From Arenibacter sp. F26102 (GTDB taxonomy: Bacteria; Bacteroidota; Bacteroidia; Flavobacteriales; Flavobacteriaceae): DNA of 64,000 bases. The DNA lies in assembly GCF_023015865.1 (NCBI RefSeq), contig NZ_JALKBC010000003.1, positions 186,001-250,000 of the forward strand, in the 5' to 3' direction. Within the stretch, counting starts at the first letter, position 1. Each line of letters starts with the position of its first letter. A model generated the notes under the pieces. That model did not search any database. It saw only the letters and a program-made list of their open reading frames with translations, and was not told the DNA's origin. Shown here piece after piece: positions 25,927-36,545 of the stretch. The translations under genes and the position numbers were made by a program.

Positions 25927-27657
25927 ATGAAAACAAAATTAAGTCTCTTGATAATAGCCTTAGTTCTATTACCACTTGTTTACTATTGGACACCCGAACC
26001 TACCCCACAAGTATTGGAAGTAACACAGGAAGCTAGTTTTTACTCCATGAAATGTACAGTTGCCAAATACCTCTTGAGCAATGTGGACACTACACAACAA
26101 ATTGCACCGCTGTTCGAAAATCTAGGTAATCTACATTTCGGCATAAGTACCAAAGACCAGAAGGCCCAAACTTATTTTAACCAGGGCATAAAACTTACCT
26201 ATGCTTTTAACCATGCTGAAGCCCACCGTTCGTTTATGGAGGCATCCCGACTTGACCCAAAGGCCGCAATGACCTATTGGGGCCAGGCATATACCTTAGG
26301 ACCTAACATAAATGACCCCATACCCGATGATGAGCGCAGGACAAAATCTTATGAAGCACTTATAAAAGCCAAAAACTTGGCCCAAAATAGTTCTCCTAAA
26401 GAAAAGGCGTTAATAGAAGCTTTGGCCCATAGGTATAGTGGTGATTTAACAAAGGATATTCCAGACTTAAATATCGCCTATATGAATGCCATGGATGAGG
26501 TGGTGAATAAATTTCCTGACGATGCCGATATTCAAACCTTATATGCAGCTTCCGTTATGAATACTATGCCCTGGAATTATTGGGACAATGATGGTAACCC
26601 GGCTCCCAATACACTCAAGGGAAAAGCTGCCTTGGAACGTGCCATGGTCCTGAATCCTGACCACCCAGGAGCCCATCATTATTATATCCATATGGTGGAA
26701 CTTCCTAAACCGGACCTTGCCATACCCAGTGCGGACAAGCTAGGATCCCTAATGCCGGCAGCAGGCCATATTGTACATATGCCCTCCCATATCTATATAA
26801 GGGTGGGTAGGTATGAGGATGCTGTAAAGGTAAATCAGGCGGCAATTTTGGCAGATGAGGATTATATCTCGCAATGCTACTCACAGGGCATGTACCCACT
26901 TGGATACTACCCTCATAATTTACACTTTTTATGGTCTGCCTCCACCCTTTTGGGCAATAGTGATCTTGCCATTGATGCCGCCAAAAAAACCGCAGAAAAA
27001 GTCCCTCTTGGCGAAATGATAACGATGCCATTCCTTCAAGATTTTGCATCCACGCCACTTTTGGCATATACACGGTTTGGAAAATGGAATGAAATTTTAA
27101 CCATTCCCTATCCGGGTGATGACTATAAACACCTAAAACTTATTTGGCATTACTCAAGGGGCATTGCCTTTATAAGAAAAAATAACATTAAAGAAGCCAA
27201 AGAAGAATTAGAGGCCCTTACCGCTATGAAGAACGACCCGCAATTAGAAACTATAATTGCCAATTACACCAATCCCTCTTCCAATATTGCTAAAATTGCA
27301 CATGCTGTTATTTCTGGTGAGATTGCTGCGGCTGAAGGCGATTTACCAAAGGCACAGGAGCACCTTTCAAAAGCCATTTACTTGGAAGACCACTTAATCT
27401 ACAGCGAACCTACTGCCTGGCATATACCCGTGAGGCAGACCTTGGGGGCCATCTTGGTAAAAGCTGAAAAATTTTCGGAAGCTGAAAAATTGTATAAAGA
27501 AGATCTGGAAGTTCTCCGCCAGAACGGATGGTCTTTAATGGGGCTACACGAAAGCCTAATAGGGCAAGGTAAATTGGAAGAAGCTAAAATGATCAAGCAA
27601 GAATTTGATACGGCTTGGAAACATGCCGATATAAAGATAACAACATCTATTTTATAA
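25927..27657 (+). CDS. TPR-repeat protein, secreted or membrane-anchored
   Basis: The 576-residue protein starts with a hydrophobic signal or anchor (LSLLIIALVLLPLVYYW) followed by several tetratricopeptide units. Clear ones are near residues 78-145 (YFNQGIKLTYAFNHAEAHRS, EASRLDPKAAMTYWGQAYTL), 215-245 (RAMVLNPDHPGAHHYYIHMV) and 460-560. The motif HHYYIHMVE with NPDHPGAHH is shared by a group of Bacteroidota TPR proteins sometimes annotated as hypothetical; its histidines suggest metal binding, though none is proven. It is monocistronic with no obvious partner. Function unknown. Confidence 0.8.
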   Translation: MKTKLSLLIIALVLLPLVYYWTPEPTPQVLEVTQEASFYSMKCTVAKYLLSNVDTTQQIAPLFENLGNLHFGISTKDQKAQTYFNQGIKLTYAFNHAEAHRSFMEASRLDPKAAMTYWGQAYTLGPNINDPIPDDERRTKSYEALIKAKNLAQNSSPKEKALIEALAHRYSGDLTKDIPDLNIAYMNAMDEVVNKFPDDADIQTLYAASVMNTMPWNYWDNDGNPAPNTLKGKAALERAMVLNPDHPGAHHYYIHMVELPKPDLAIPSADKLGSLMPAAGHIVHMPSHIYIRVGRYEDAVKVNQAAILADEDYISQCYSQGMYPLGYYPHNLHFLWSASTLLGNSDLAIDAAKKTAEKVPLGEMITMPFLQDFASTPLLAYTRFGKWNEILTIPYPGDDYKHLKLIWHYSRGIAFIRKNNIKEAKEELEALTAMKNDPQLETIIANYTNPSSNIAKIAHAVISGEIAAAEGDLPKAQEHLSKAIYLEDHLIYSEPTAWHIPVRQTLGAILVKAEKFSEAEKLYKEDLEVLRQNGWSLMGLHESLIGQGKLEEAKMIKQEFDTAWKHADIKITTSIL

Positions 27658-27775
27658 CTTTGAAAGGCCAATTTGCAAATGGAGGAACATATCAAACCCA
27701 ATGTGTTTTGAAAAACCGCTTTTTCCAATTGCGCATGAAACCCAGGTTTGGTAAAATACCTAAGTAATATCAATT

Positions 27776-28717
27776 TTACAATTGCTCTACCTCCGCCTTG
27801 GCAATCGTAAATTCCTTTATTAAATCGGTTACAATTTGCGCAGCCGGTTTAATATCATGGATAATGGCTGCAACCTGGCCTATTTCCAGTTCCCCTTCCT
27901 CCAAATCCCCCTCGAACATACCTCTTTTTGCCCGCGCTCTGCCCAAAAGCACTTTTAGTTCTTCCACGGAAGCGCAAGCGGCATAGGCTTTTTGTATATC
28001 GCTGTAGAACTTATTTTTTATTAATCTTACCGGAGCCAATTCCTTTAAAGTCAACTGGGTTGCCCCCTCACCGGCCTCTACCACCTTTTGCTTAAACATG
28101 GGGTGGGAAGAAGCTTCATCGCTGGCTACAAAACGACTACCTATCTGTACCCCATCTGCACCCAAAACCATAACGGCCAACATGGCCCTGCCCGTTGCAA
28201 TGCCACCTGCAGCAATTAAAGGAATGCTTATTTTTTCTTTTACAGCAGGAATTAATGTCAGTGTTGTGGTCTCATCCCTTCCATTATGTCCACCAGCCTC
28301 AAAACCTTCGGCCACAACAGCATCTACACCAGCCTCCTCAGCCTTTTGGGCAAATTTTACACTACTCACCACATGTACTACAGTAATTCCCCTATCTTTT
28401 AAAAAGGAAGTCCAAGTTTTTGGATTGCCTGCAGATGTAAATACGATCTTTACACCTAGGTCTACAACAATATCCATTAGCTTATCTATATCCGGATAAA
28501 GCATAGGTATGTTTACGGCGAAGGGCTTATTGGTGGCCAACTTACATTTCTCTATATGTTCGCGCAGGACCTCGGGGTACATGGATCCCGCTCCTATTAT
28601 ACCCAGTCCTCCAGCATTGGAAACAGCCGAAGCCAAACGCCATCCACTGGCCCAAACCATTCCAGCCTGTATTAAAGGGTATTTAATTCCAAAAAGCTCG
28701 GTAATTCTATTTTGCAT
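27776..28717 (-). CDS. Nitronate monooxygenase / FabK-like FMN enzyme
   Basis: The 313-residue TIM-barrel flavoprotein opens with RITELFGIKYPLIQAGMVWA and has the FMN phosphate site AAGGIATGRAMLAVMVLGAD followed by GVQIGSRF, and the catalytic His region AEGFEAGGHNGRDE. These fit the NPD/FabK family, which includes nitronate monooxygenase and the enoyl-ACP reductase FabK; sequence alone does not separate them. The ATG overlaps the stop of the subtilase gene by one base (TAATG), so it is translated from the same message. Confidence 0.88.
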   Translation of the reverse strand: MQNRITELFGIKYPLIQAGMVWASGWRLASAVSNAGGLGIIGAGSMYPEVLREHIEKCKLATNKPFAVNIPMLYPDIDKLMDIVVDLGVKIVFTSAGNPKTWTSFLKDRGITVVHVVSSVKFAQKAEEAGVDAVVAEGFEAGGHNGRDETTTLTLIPAVKEKISIPLIAAGGIATGRAMLAVMVLGADGVQIGSRFVASDEASSHPMFKQKVVEAGEGATQLTLKELAPVRLIKNKFYSDIQKAYAACASVEELKVLLGRARAKRGMFEGDLEEGELEIGQVAAIIHDIKPAAQIVTDLIKEFTIAKAEVEQL

Positions 28718-30339
28718 TAGTTTTTAATAAATTTAAATTCCTTACGAACACCATCAACCTTCACCTGCACAATATATAAAGCCCTACTTAAATTTTCCAC
28801 AGGTATTTCCTGATTGTTTGGAGTTATTTGTTTTTGCAATATTAGTTTTCCGTAGGTGTCAAAAAGTGATAATAAGGCAGTCCCATATGTCGAGGGAAGT
28901 TTAACTTGAAACTCGGTTTTGGAGGGATTCGGAAATAAGTACCACAATGTCTCATCCGAATCGGATTCATTTAATCCCAATATCGCCAAGGGTATGGAAA
29001 AATCAGGTATACCATAACCCATTGGGGAATTTGGATTTTGATAATGGGAAGATGATTCCCGTACCATTGCCATAATCTCAAGGTTCGTTTTTTGTGGGAA
29101 TGCCTGCCAAAAAGAAGCTATGGCACCAGCCATTATGGGCGAAGCAAAAGAGGTCCCATTGTTTGATACGAGTCGATCATCCGGACCAATTACTATGGCT
29201 GCTTCTCCCATTGCCATCCCATCAGGTTTAACCCTGCCATCCGAGCTTGGCCCCCTTGAACTAAAAGTCGCATAATTGCCATATCTATCAACTGCTCCAA
29301 CACCAAATACGTTGGCATCCGCAGGGGCTGTAATTATTCCCCATGCACTATCCCCGGAATTCCCTGCTGAATTTACCACTAAAATTCCCTTTTCCGCAGC
29401 TATATTGGCTCCTTTGGAAATAAAAGCAGTATTTCCATCCATCTCTGCAGGGGAATAACTATATCTGGGATCATCATAAGTACTGTATCCTAAGGAACTA
29501 TTAATAATATCTACCCCAAGACTATCTGCCCGCTCAGCAGCTTCCACCCAATAACTTTCCTCCACGGGAGTTTCGGTTGCTGCGTCTTCCGTTCTATAGA
29601 GAATATAACCAGCGTCCGGAGCTGTTCCTACAAATTGTCCGTCCACAAAGCCCGCCATATCAGACAATACCATGGTGCCGTGATCATCTCCGTTGCTCCT
29701 ATAAATATCTGTTGATCGTTCCACAAAATCATACCCTCCCCATAAATCATTGTTGGATCGTAAACGGATAAATGCATTCATTTGATCAACATTGGGAAAC
29801 CCACTGTCCAAAACAGCAATTAAAATACCTTCGCCGGTAAAGTTTTTTTCGTGCAATATATCTACACGTAACTGATTTACCTGTGTATTACTTTGACCAT
29901 AGACAAAATCGACCAATTGCTCCTTAAACTTATTTGTATGATTGTCCCACTGATTTTTTGATACAGAGATTAATTTGGCACTAATACTCCTATCGGCAAA
30001 GAAAATATGGTCTACGAATGGGAGATCCATTAAAGCGGTAATATTTGGAATACTGCCTACCACATGGGCACAATTGAACCATTTAGACTTAGCCTTGACA
30101 GCAATCCCAACTTGAAGTTTTAACTGGGCAATATAAGCTTCATTGACTGGAACATCCCGCTCATCTATGACTATATTAAGCCTACTCTTTTTTTGTAGTG
30201 CCCTTTCAGATAAAATACTTGTTGGGTCTGCAAGGTACTCCCCTACACTGTCCTTATCTTTAAAATATACCCAAGCGTGATCCTGTGCCATTCCCCAAAG
30301 GGAAAATATTAAGCATAGAAAGAGGGTAGCCCTTGCCAT
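28717..30339 (-). CDS. S8 subtilase with T9SS C-terminal sorting domain
   Basis: The 540-residue protein has a signal peptide (MARATLFLCLIFSLWGMAQ), a prodomain to about residue 125, and a subtilisin domain with the triad Asp178 (AVLDSG), His220 (DDHGTM) and Ser397 (NGTSFASP), plus the oxyanion Asn in NSAGNSG (about 327). The last 75 residues (LWYLFPNPSKTEF to VDGVRKEFKFIKN) form a type A T9SS sorting domain that directs secretion through the type IX system and is then removed. It is probably an extracellular peptidase. It begins 1 nt after mnmA and ends in the start of the NMO gene, an unexpected place for a secreted enzyme. Confidence 0.93.
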   Translation of the reverse strand: MARATLFLCLIFSLWGMAQDHAWVYFKDKDSVGEYLADPTSILSERALQKKSRLNIVIDERDVPVNEAYIAQLKLQVGIAVKAKSKWFNCAHVVGSIPNITALMDLPFVDHIFFADRSISAKLISVSKNQWDNHTNKFKEQLVDFVYGQSNTQVNQLRVDILHEKNFTGEGILIAVLDSGFPNVDQMNAFIRLRSNNDLWGGYDFVERSTDIYRSNGDDHGTMVLSDMAGFVDGQFVGTAPDAGYILYRTEDAATETPVEESYWVEAAERADSLGVDIINSSLGYSTYDDPRYSYSPAEMDGNTAFISKGANIAAEKGILVVNSAGNSGDSAWGIITAPADANVFGVGAVDRYGNYATFSSRGPSSDGRVKPDGMAMGEAAIVIGPDDRLVSNNGTSFASPIMAGAIASFWQAFPQKTNLEIMAMVRESSSHYQNPNSPMGYGIPDFSIPLAILGLNESDSDETLWYLFPNPSKTEFQVKLPSTYGTALLSLFDTYGKLILQKQITPNNQEIPVENLSRALYIVQVKVDGVRKEFKFIKN

Positions 30340-30340
30340 A

Positions 30341-31531
30341 TTAAGAGATTACACCGGACCCAACCAATTCTTCCCCAATATACCAAGCAACAAACTGCCC
30401 TTCCGTAATGGCCGATTGTTTTTCTTCAAAATCGACGTACAAACCGGCCTCTACTCTAAATAAGGTCGCTTTCTGCAAAGGTTGTCTATATCTTATCCTG
30501 GCCATTACATCCATGCTCTGATCCACTTCCAAGGCCAAATCGGTACGTACCCAGTGCAATTCATCATTGTTTACAAAAAGGGTCCTACGATATAGTCCAG
30601 GGTGGCTTTTGCCTTGACCAGTGTAGATTACATTTTGATCAACATCTGTCTCAATTACAAATAATGGTTCTTTGGTACCACCTACATCCAAACCTTTGCG
30701 TTGTCCCTTAGTAAAATAATGGGCACCTTGGTGCTCACCCACTACCTTCCCGTCCGTTAGCTTATAATGAGGCTTTTCAGCAAAAAAGGCTAATTCCTCC
30801 AACTTGGAATTAAACTCGGGAACATTATGAGCATACTGTTCCAATACGGCAGGTACCTCAACAATAACACCTTTTTTTGGTCTTAGTTTCTGTTGTAAAA
30901 ATTCGGGTAGACGAACTTTTCCGATAAAACAAAGACCTTGGGAGTCCTTTTTATCCGCAGTGATCAAATCATTTGCTGCGGCTATTTTACGTACCTCAGG
31001 CTTTAATAATTCCCCAATAGGGAATAAGGTTTTGGAAAGCTGTTCCTGCGAAAGTTGACATAAAAAATAAGATTGGTCCTTATTACCATCGGCTCCCGCT
31101 AGCAAGTGATAAGTTTCTGACCCATCTTCATTCTTAATAATCCCCTTTCTACAGTAATGACCTGTGGCCACGTAGTCCGCTCCCAGCTGCATGGCTATTT
31201 TCATAAACACATCGAACTTAATTTCTCGATTACAGAGCACATCGGGATTGGGAGTCCTACCTTTTTCATATTCCCTGAACATATAGTCCACGATGCGTTC
31301 CTTATACTGGGCACTTAGGTCCACTGTCTGAAAAGGTATTCCTAACTTCTCAGCAACAATCAATGCGTCATTGCTATCCTCCAGCCATGGACATTCCTTG
31401 GAAATGGTCACGGAATCGTCATGCCAGTTTTTCATAAATAGGCCTATAACCTCATATCCCTGTTCCTTTAAGAGATATGCCGTTACACTGGAATCCACAC
31501 CACCGGAAAGTCCGACTACCACCTTTTTCAT
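30341..31531 (-). CDS. mnmA: tRNA-specific 2-thiouridylase
   Basis: MnmA inserts sulfur at uridine 34 of tRNA Lys, Glu and Gln in the cytoplasm. The PP-loop [13 protein letters not shown] is at the start; Cys100 ([11 protein letters not shown]) and Cys201 (SQGLCFIGK) are the catalytic pair, and [21 protein letters not shown] and the C-terminal beta-barrel ([18 protein letters not shown]) are present. I start at ATG 31531 (396 residues), which puts the PP-loop at the usual position; the frame is open 25 codons further upstream but without homology. It is the first gene of the mnmA-subtilase-NMO unit. Confidence 0.96.
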   Translation of the reverse strand: MKKVVVGLSGGVDSSVTAYLLKEQGYEVIGLFMKNWHDDSVTISKECPWLEDSNDALIVAEKLGIPFQTVDLSAQYKERIVDYMFREYEKGRTPNPDVLCNREIKFDVFMKIAMQLGADYVATGHYCRKGIIKNEDGSETYHLLAGADGNKDQSYFLCQLSQEQLSKTLFPIGELLKPEVRKIAAANDLITADKKDSQGLCFIGKVRLPEFLQQKLRPKKGVIVEVPAVLEQYAHNVPEFNSKLEELAFFAEKPHYKLTDGKVVGEHQGAHYFTKGQRKGLDVGGTKEPLFVIETDVDQNVIYTGQGKSHPGLYRRTLFVNNDELHWVRTDLALEVDQSMDVMARIRYRQPLQKATLFRVEAGLYVDFEEKQSAITEGQFVAWYIGEELVGSGVIS

Positions 31532-31816
31532 ACGTTTAAATCTTCTTTTATTTATTGTATCCCCTTGGTCGTCTTTCACCAATAATGACTTACAATTAGT
31601 ATGCAAAAATACAAAATTGCGATTTGGTTGCTTTATAAATATGGCTCAATCACAACTAAGGGAAGACCCCACTAATTGCAACCAATATTAATCGTCCTAT
31701 TTTTGGATAAGGATAAAAAAATAGATCTAATTATTCAAGAGTTTTTAGCTGATAAATAGAAAAGCCCTCATCCTTAAAACGGGAATAAGGTAATGCATAC
31801 AAATCACTAAACAACA

Positions 31817-31852
31817 AAAGGAGCCACTTTAGCATACTAAAAAGGCTCCTTT
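31817..31852 (-). terminator. Hairpin with minus-strand T-rich tail
   Basis: The 9-bp stem AAAGGAGCC / GGCTCCTTT encloses an inner TTTAG / CTAAA stem. On the minus strand it is followed by TTTTGTTGTTT, so it reads as a terminator in that direction. It follows the stronger hairpin at 31933 on that strand. Confidence 0.6.
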
Positions 31853-31932
31853 ACAACTATTAGTTTTATACAGTCTGAAAAATAACAATATTTGAGGACC
31901 CAAAACTTACCAAACTATACCAAATCAATGCT

Positions 31933-31965
31933 AAAAACCCCGACTAAATGGTCGGGTTTTTTTGT
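31933..31965. terminator. Bidirectional rho-independent terminator
   Basis: CCCGAC / GTCGGG stem (one bulged C), with A residues before and T residues after (TTTTTTTG) on plus, and GGGGTTTTTA on minus. On the minus strand it ends the frame of the DUF6515 remnant about 9 nt downstream of that stop; on plus no gene feeds it. Confidence 0.75.
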
Positions 31966-31973
31966 TTTACACA

Positions 31974-32153
31974 TTATCCTCCAATACTTAAATCTTCCAC
32001 TTCAAGGATATCAATAATTTCATAACCATCTTGGAAAGGTTAATTCGCGGCATCATTGACTTCATGCGTATGGATTCCATCCAAATTAATTTCGTCGGCA
32101 TCTCCGGGTAGCTCATAGACAATAGCCCCTTTTGGTGGCGCAACTATTTCATA
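31974..32153 (-). pseudogene. Remnant of a DUF6515-type protein
   Basis: One minus-strand frame, preceded by a stop, reads YEIVAPPKGAIVYELPGDAD, then EINLDGIHTHEVNDAAN, a TAA stop, then PFQDGYEIIDILEVEDLSIG and a final TAA. The PPKGAIVYELP core and the downstream GYEIIDILE resemble the C-terminal repeat of DUF6515 proteins, a periplasmic family frequent in Bacteroidota. The internal TAA stands where I would expect a CAA (Gln) codon, a C-to-T change. There is no start codon or 5' portion, so only about 60 codons of a decayed gene remain. A terminator follows directly. Confidence 0.55.
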
Positions 32154-32175
32154 TTAATGATTATTCATACTTATG

Positions 32176-32258
32176 TTTTTGTTGAAAAAAAGGTTTAAAC
32201 ACCACTTAACCTTACCATGGCAATTTATTAAAAGAGCAATGTAATTTTTGTTGAAAAA
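32176..32258 (+). repeat. Two direct copies of a 14-mer upstream of the yidC terminator
   Basis: TTTTTGTTGAAAAA occurs at 32176-32189 and again at 32245-32258, 69 nt apart. No gene lies here; the rest of 32154-32283 shows nothing else. AT-rich sequence makes chance repetition possible. Confidence 0.4.
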
Positions 32259-32283
32259 CTAATAAAGAATCAAGGAACTCCAT

Positions 32284-32316
32284 AAAAAAAAGTGCTTGAA
32301 AAAATTCAAGCACTTT
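32284..32316 (-). terminator. Rho-independent terminator after yidC
   Basis: A 12-bp stem AAAGTGCTTGAA / TTCAAGCACTTT with a 4-nt loop is followed on the minus strand by a run of T residues. It begins 26 nt past the yidC stop. Confidence 0.9.
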
Positions 32317-32341
32317 AATTATCCAGAAGGTAAACTATGAC

Positions 32342-34198
32342 TTATTTCTTACCTATTTTCTTTTGTTCCTCTGCCTGTTCCATCATCTCCCTCATCTTCT
32401 TTTGAAACTTGTTTTCTTTTTTAGGCTTCTTCTTATTTTCTTGAATCTGAGCATGGATCTTGTCTTCGTCCAAGATAAAATTCTTAATGGCCAGCATAAT
32501 AAAAATGGTAATCAAGTTAGATACAAAATAGTATAAACTAAGTCCACTGGCATAGTTATTAAAGAAAACCAACATCATTAAAGGAGACAGGTACATAATA
32601 AATTTCATATTGGGCATTCCTGGCTGCGTTTGCATATTTTGACCAGTTGTCATCATCATATAAAAGAAGATGGCAACAGAGGCCAATATGGGAAACAAAC
32701 TAACATGATCCCCGTAAAACGGAATAGTGAATGGCAATTGAGCTATGGCATCATAGGAAGAAAGGTCATCTGCCCATAAGAAAGGCTTTTGTCTCAATGC
32801 AAAGGAAGTTGGGAAAAACATAAACAGGGCATAGAAAATTGGCATCTGCAGTAATGCAGGTACACAACCACTCATAGGGCTTACCCCAGCCTTGTTGTAC
32901 AATTTCATAGTTTCCTGCTGCTTTTTCATAGCATTATCCTTAAACTTCTCATTAAGCTCAGTAATTTCAGGTTTCAACACCTTCATTTTGGCCTGTGACA
33001 AATAGGACTTATAAGTGGCCGGAGACATTATTAGCCTCACTAAAATGGTCATGACTACAATAGCAATACCGTAAGGTAAAAAAGAACTTAGGAAGGTATA
33101 TACAGGGGTAAAAATATACCTATTTATCCATCCAAAAATCCCCCATCCAAAAGGAATGGAATCTTCCAGTCCCAATTCCTTGTATTGCGCCAAAACCTTA
33201 ACATCTGTTGGTCCGTAGTACCAATTAAAATTATAGGCCAACTCCCCACCTTCTAATTTCAAAGGCACTTCTGATGCAAATTCCTTGGTAAATTGTTGGG
33301 TATGGCTTTCCTCCTCCACCAAGTTAATTGAGTTGAGTTTTGCGGTTTCAAATTTATCGGCATAAGTAAGAATAGAACTAAAAAAATGCTGCCTGAAGGA
33401 TATCCATTTCACATCCATTTCCGTCTCCTCATCTTCACTGCCCTCTGAAAGCTTACTTATTTTGTCATCATCATGATTATAAGTAACCCTTGTATATCTA
33501 TTTTCATACTGGATACTTTTGGAGTGTCTAATGGTCTTTAATTTCCAATCCAAATCAATGGGCTTGGAACTATTTAGCACCCCATTTAAACCTTGGGAAC
33601 GCACGGTAAAACCAATAAGATATTCGTCCGGTTTCATTTCGTATCTATACTCCAAGAATTTATCGGAAGCCACTTTGGCCTTCATGGAAAGCACTTTATT
33701 TTCTCCAGATTTGGAAAGTGTAGGCTCAAAATATAAATCGTTGGTATTCAGTACCCGATTGTCCGAAGTACTAAAATTAAGTGCAAAATTGGCATTGCCA
33801 TCTTTAATTAAATAAACTGGAACGGAATCATAGGTGACATACCCTTTCATTCTTGCCTCTACAATCTGGCCTCCTTTGTTGCTTATTTCCAAATAAACCA
33901 CATCATTTTCCAAAACTGTGGTCCCTTCTGTAGGAGCTGTATAGCCAAATGCGCCAATAGCACTTTTATAACTTGCTACAGCCGTTGAATCTTGCACATC
34001 AATAGTCTTGGGTTGAGTAACTTCTTGCTTGGCCTCGTTGGCCTTTTGCATTTCTGCAGCCTCTACCTGTTCTTGTTTAGCCTTCTGTTCTTCCAGCTCT
34101 TCTGGTGTTGGCTGGTTCTGCCAAAACATAAAAATAAGAATCCCAAAAATCAGTACAAAGCCGATTATGGTATTAATATCCAATTTCTTTTCCTCCAT
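32342..34198 (-). CDS. yidC: Membrane protein insertase YidC
   Basis: YidC inserts and folds inner-membrane proteins, alone or with Sec. The 618 residues have an N-terminal helix (INTIIGFVLIFGILIFMFW), a glutamate/lysine-rich linker, the large periplasmic beta-supersandwich domain (about 85-335), and the Oxa1 core with five helices: IAIVVMTILVRLIMSPATY, then MSGCVPALLQMPIFYALFMF, to LSLYYFVSNLITIFIMLAI. The C-terminus is strongly basic (ending KKIGKK), as expected for ribosome binding. Arg in the hydrophilic groove is likely that in VRLIMSP. It lies 120 nt downstream of pyrG, with a candidate promoter in the gap. Confidence 0.97.
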   Translation of the reverse strand: MEEKKLDINTIIGFVLIFGILIFMFWQNQPTPEELEEQKAKQEQVEAAEMQKANEAKQEVTQPKTIDVQDSTAVASYKSAIGAFGYTAPTEGTTVLENDVVYLEISNKGGQIVEARMKGYVTYDSVPVYLIKDGNANFALNFSTSDNRVLNTNDLYFEPTLSKSGENKVLSMKAKVASDKFLEYRYEMKPDEYLIGFTVRSQGLNGVLNSSKPIDLDWKLKTIRHSKSIQYENRYTRVTYNHDDDKISKLSEGSEDEETEMDVKWISFRQHFFSSILTYADKFETAKLNSINLVEEESHTQQFTKEFASEVPLKLEGGELAYNFNWYYGPTDVKVLAQYKELGLEDSIPFGWGIFGWINRYIFTPVYTFLSSFLPYGIAIVVMTILVRLIMSPATYKSYLSQAKMKVLKPEITELNEKFKDNAMKKQQETMKLYNKAGVSPMSGCVPALLQMPIFYALFMFFPTSFALRQKPFLWADDLSSYDAIAQLPFTIPFYGDHVSLFPILASVAIFFYMMMTTGQNMQTQPGMPNMKFIMYLSPLMMLVFFNNYASGLSLYYFVSNLITIFIMLAIKNFILDEDKIHAQIQENKKKPKKENKFQKKMREMMEQAEEQKKIGKK

Positions 34199-34273
34199 CT
34201 AAAGTTTAATTTAAAAATATTCTCGGCAGGGATTCAATTAATATCTTCGTTCCCAACAGATTAAATCAGCTTG

Positions 34274-34307
34274 CAAATATATGCCCAATTAGGCTATTCA
34301 TGTCAAA
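34274..34307 (-). promoter_or_regulatory. Candidate Bacteroidota promoter for yidC
   Basis: On the minus strand TTTG (34304-34307), 22 nt, then TATATTTG (34274-34281). This matches TTG-N17-23-TAnnTTTG described for flavobacteria. It lies 75 nt before the yidC ATG. Confidence 0.5.
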
Positions 34308-34318
34308 CTGGCACTAGT

Positions 34319-35950
<1,632 letters not shown>

Positions 35951-35973
35951 TTAGGTTGAATTCGTAACGCGAG

Positions 35974-35981
35974 CAAAAATA
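35974..35981 (-). promoter_or_regulatory. Possible -7 box for pyrG
   Basis: TATTTTTG on the minus strand fits TAnnTTTG and is 29 nt before the pyrG ATG. No TTG is seen at the expected -33 distance, and the sequence is AT-rich, so this is a weak call. Confidence 0.35.
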
Positions 35982-36004
35982 CGAATTGCTATAACAATTA
36001 ACGG

Positions 36005-36241
36005 CTAATATTGGGGAAAATCTTTTTGAATCTTTCTAATCAGTCCCTCCAATCCGTTAATTTTAATTTCCAACATCGATCTTAACAAATTTCCTAGTTT
36101 TCCCTCTGGAAATCCGCTTTGTTGAAACCAAATCAGGTATGGTTCGGGAAGTTCCACCAAATACCTTCCCTTAAACTTCCCAAATGGCATTCTATAATGT
36201 GCCAATTCTATTAATTGCCTTTTATCCGGAACTACGTTCAT
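36005..36241 (-). CDS. DUF3820-family small protein
   Basis: About 78 residues from ATG 36241 (MNVVPDKRQLIELAHYRMPF). It contains MPFGKFKGRYLVELPEPYLI followed by WFQQSGFP, the hallmark of DUF3820, a small putative quorum-sensing-regulated or nucleic-acid-associated family of unknown function. The frame runs 15 codons further upstream, but the family normally starts near this ATG. It is 60 nt upstream of pyrG on the same strand and might be cotranscribed with it. Confidence 0.8.
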   Translation of the reverse strand: MNVVPDKRQLIELAHYRMPFGKFKGRYLVELPEPYLIWFQQSGFPEGKLGNLLRSMLEIKINGLEGLIRKIQKDFPQY

Positions 36242-36545
36242 ACTCAAGAATCTATCCAAATATACCACCTTCAGAATGGCTTCCAAAATGTTTTTCCGAA
36301 ATCTTCCCTTAAATTTAAACCTAGTGCATTTAGAACATTCTATTTCTAAATTCCTTACTTTTAATACAAATCACCTATCTTTATACACGTATTATTTACA
36401 TTTAAAATCGATTAAATCATAAAATGCGGTTTTAGTGGTATTTTATGTAACTAGGTTTTTGATTTATCCTACACTACCTTGTTAACACAAGACCTAATGT
36501 GTAGCAGAAATGAACATAGAAGTTTCAACATATACAATTAAACCG

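Noticed and set aside
28098..28499. 133-residue plus-strand frame inside the NMO gene
   Set aside because: Antisense shadow; Ala/Pro/Ser/Thr-rich low-complexity translation.
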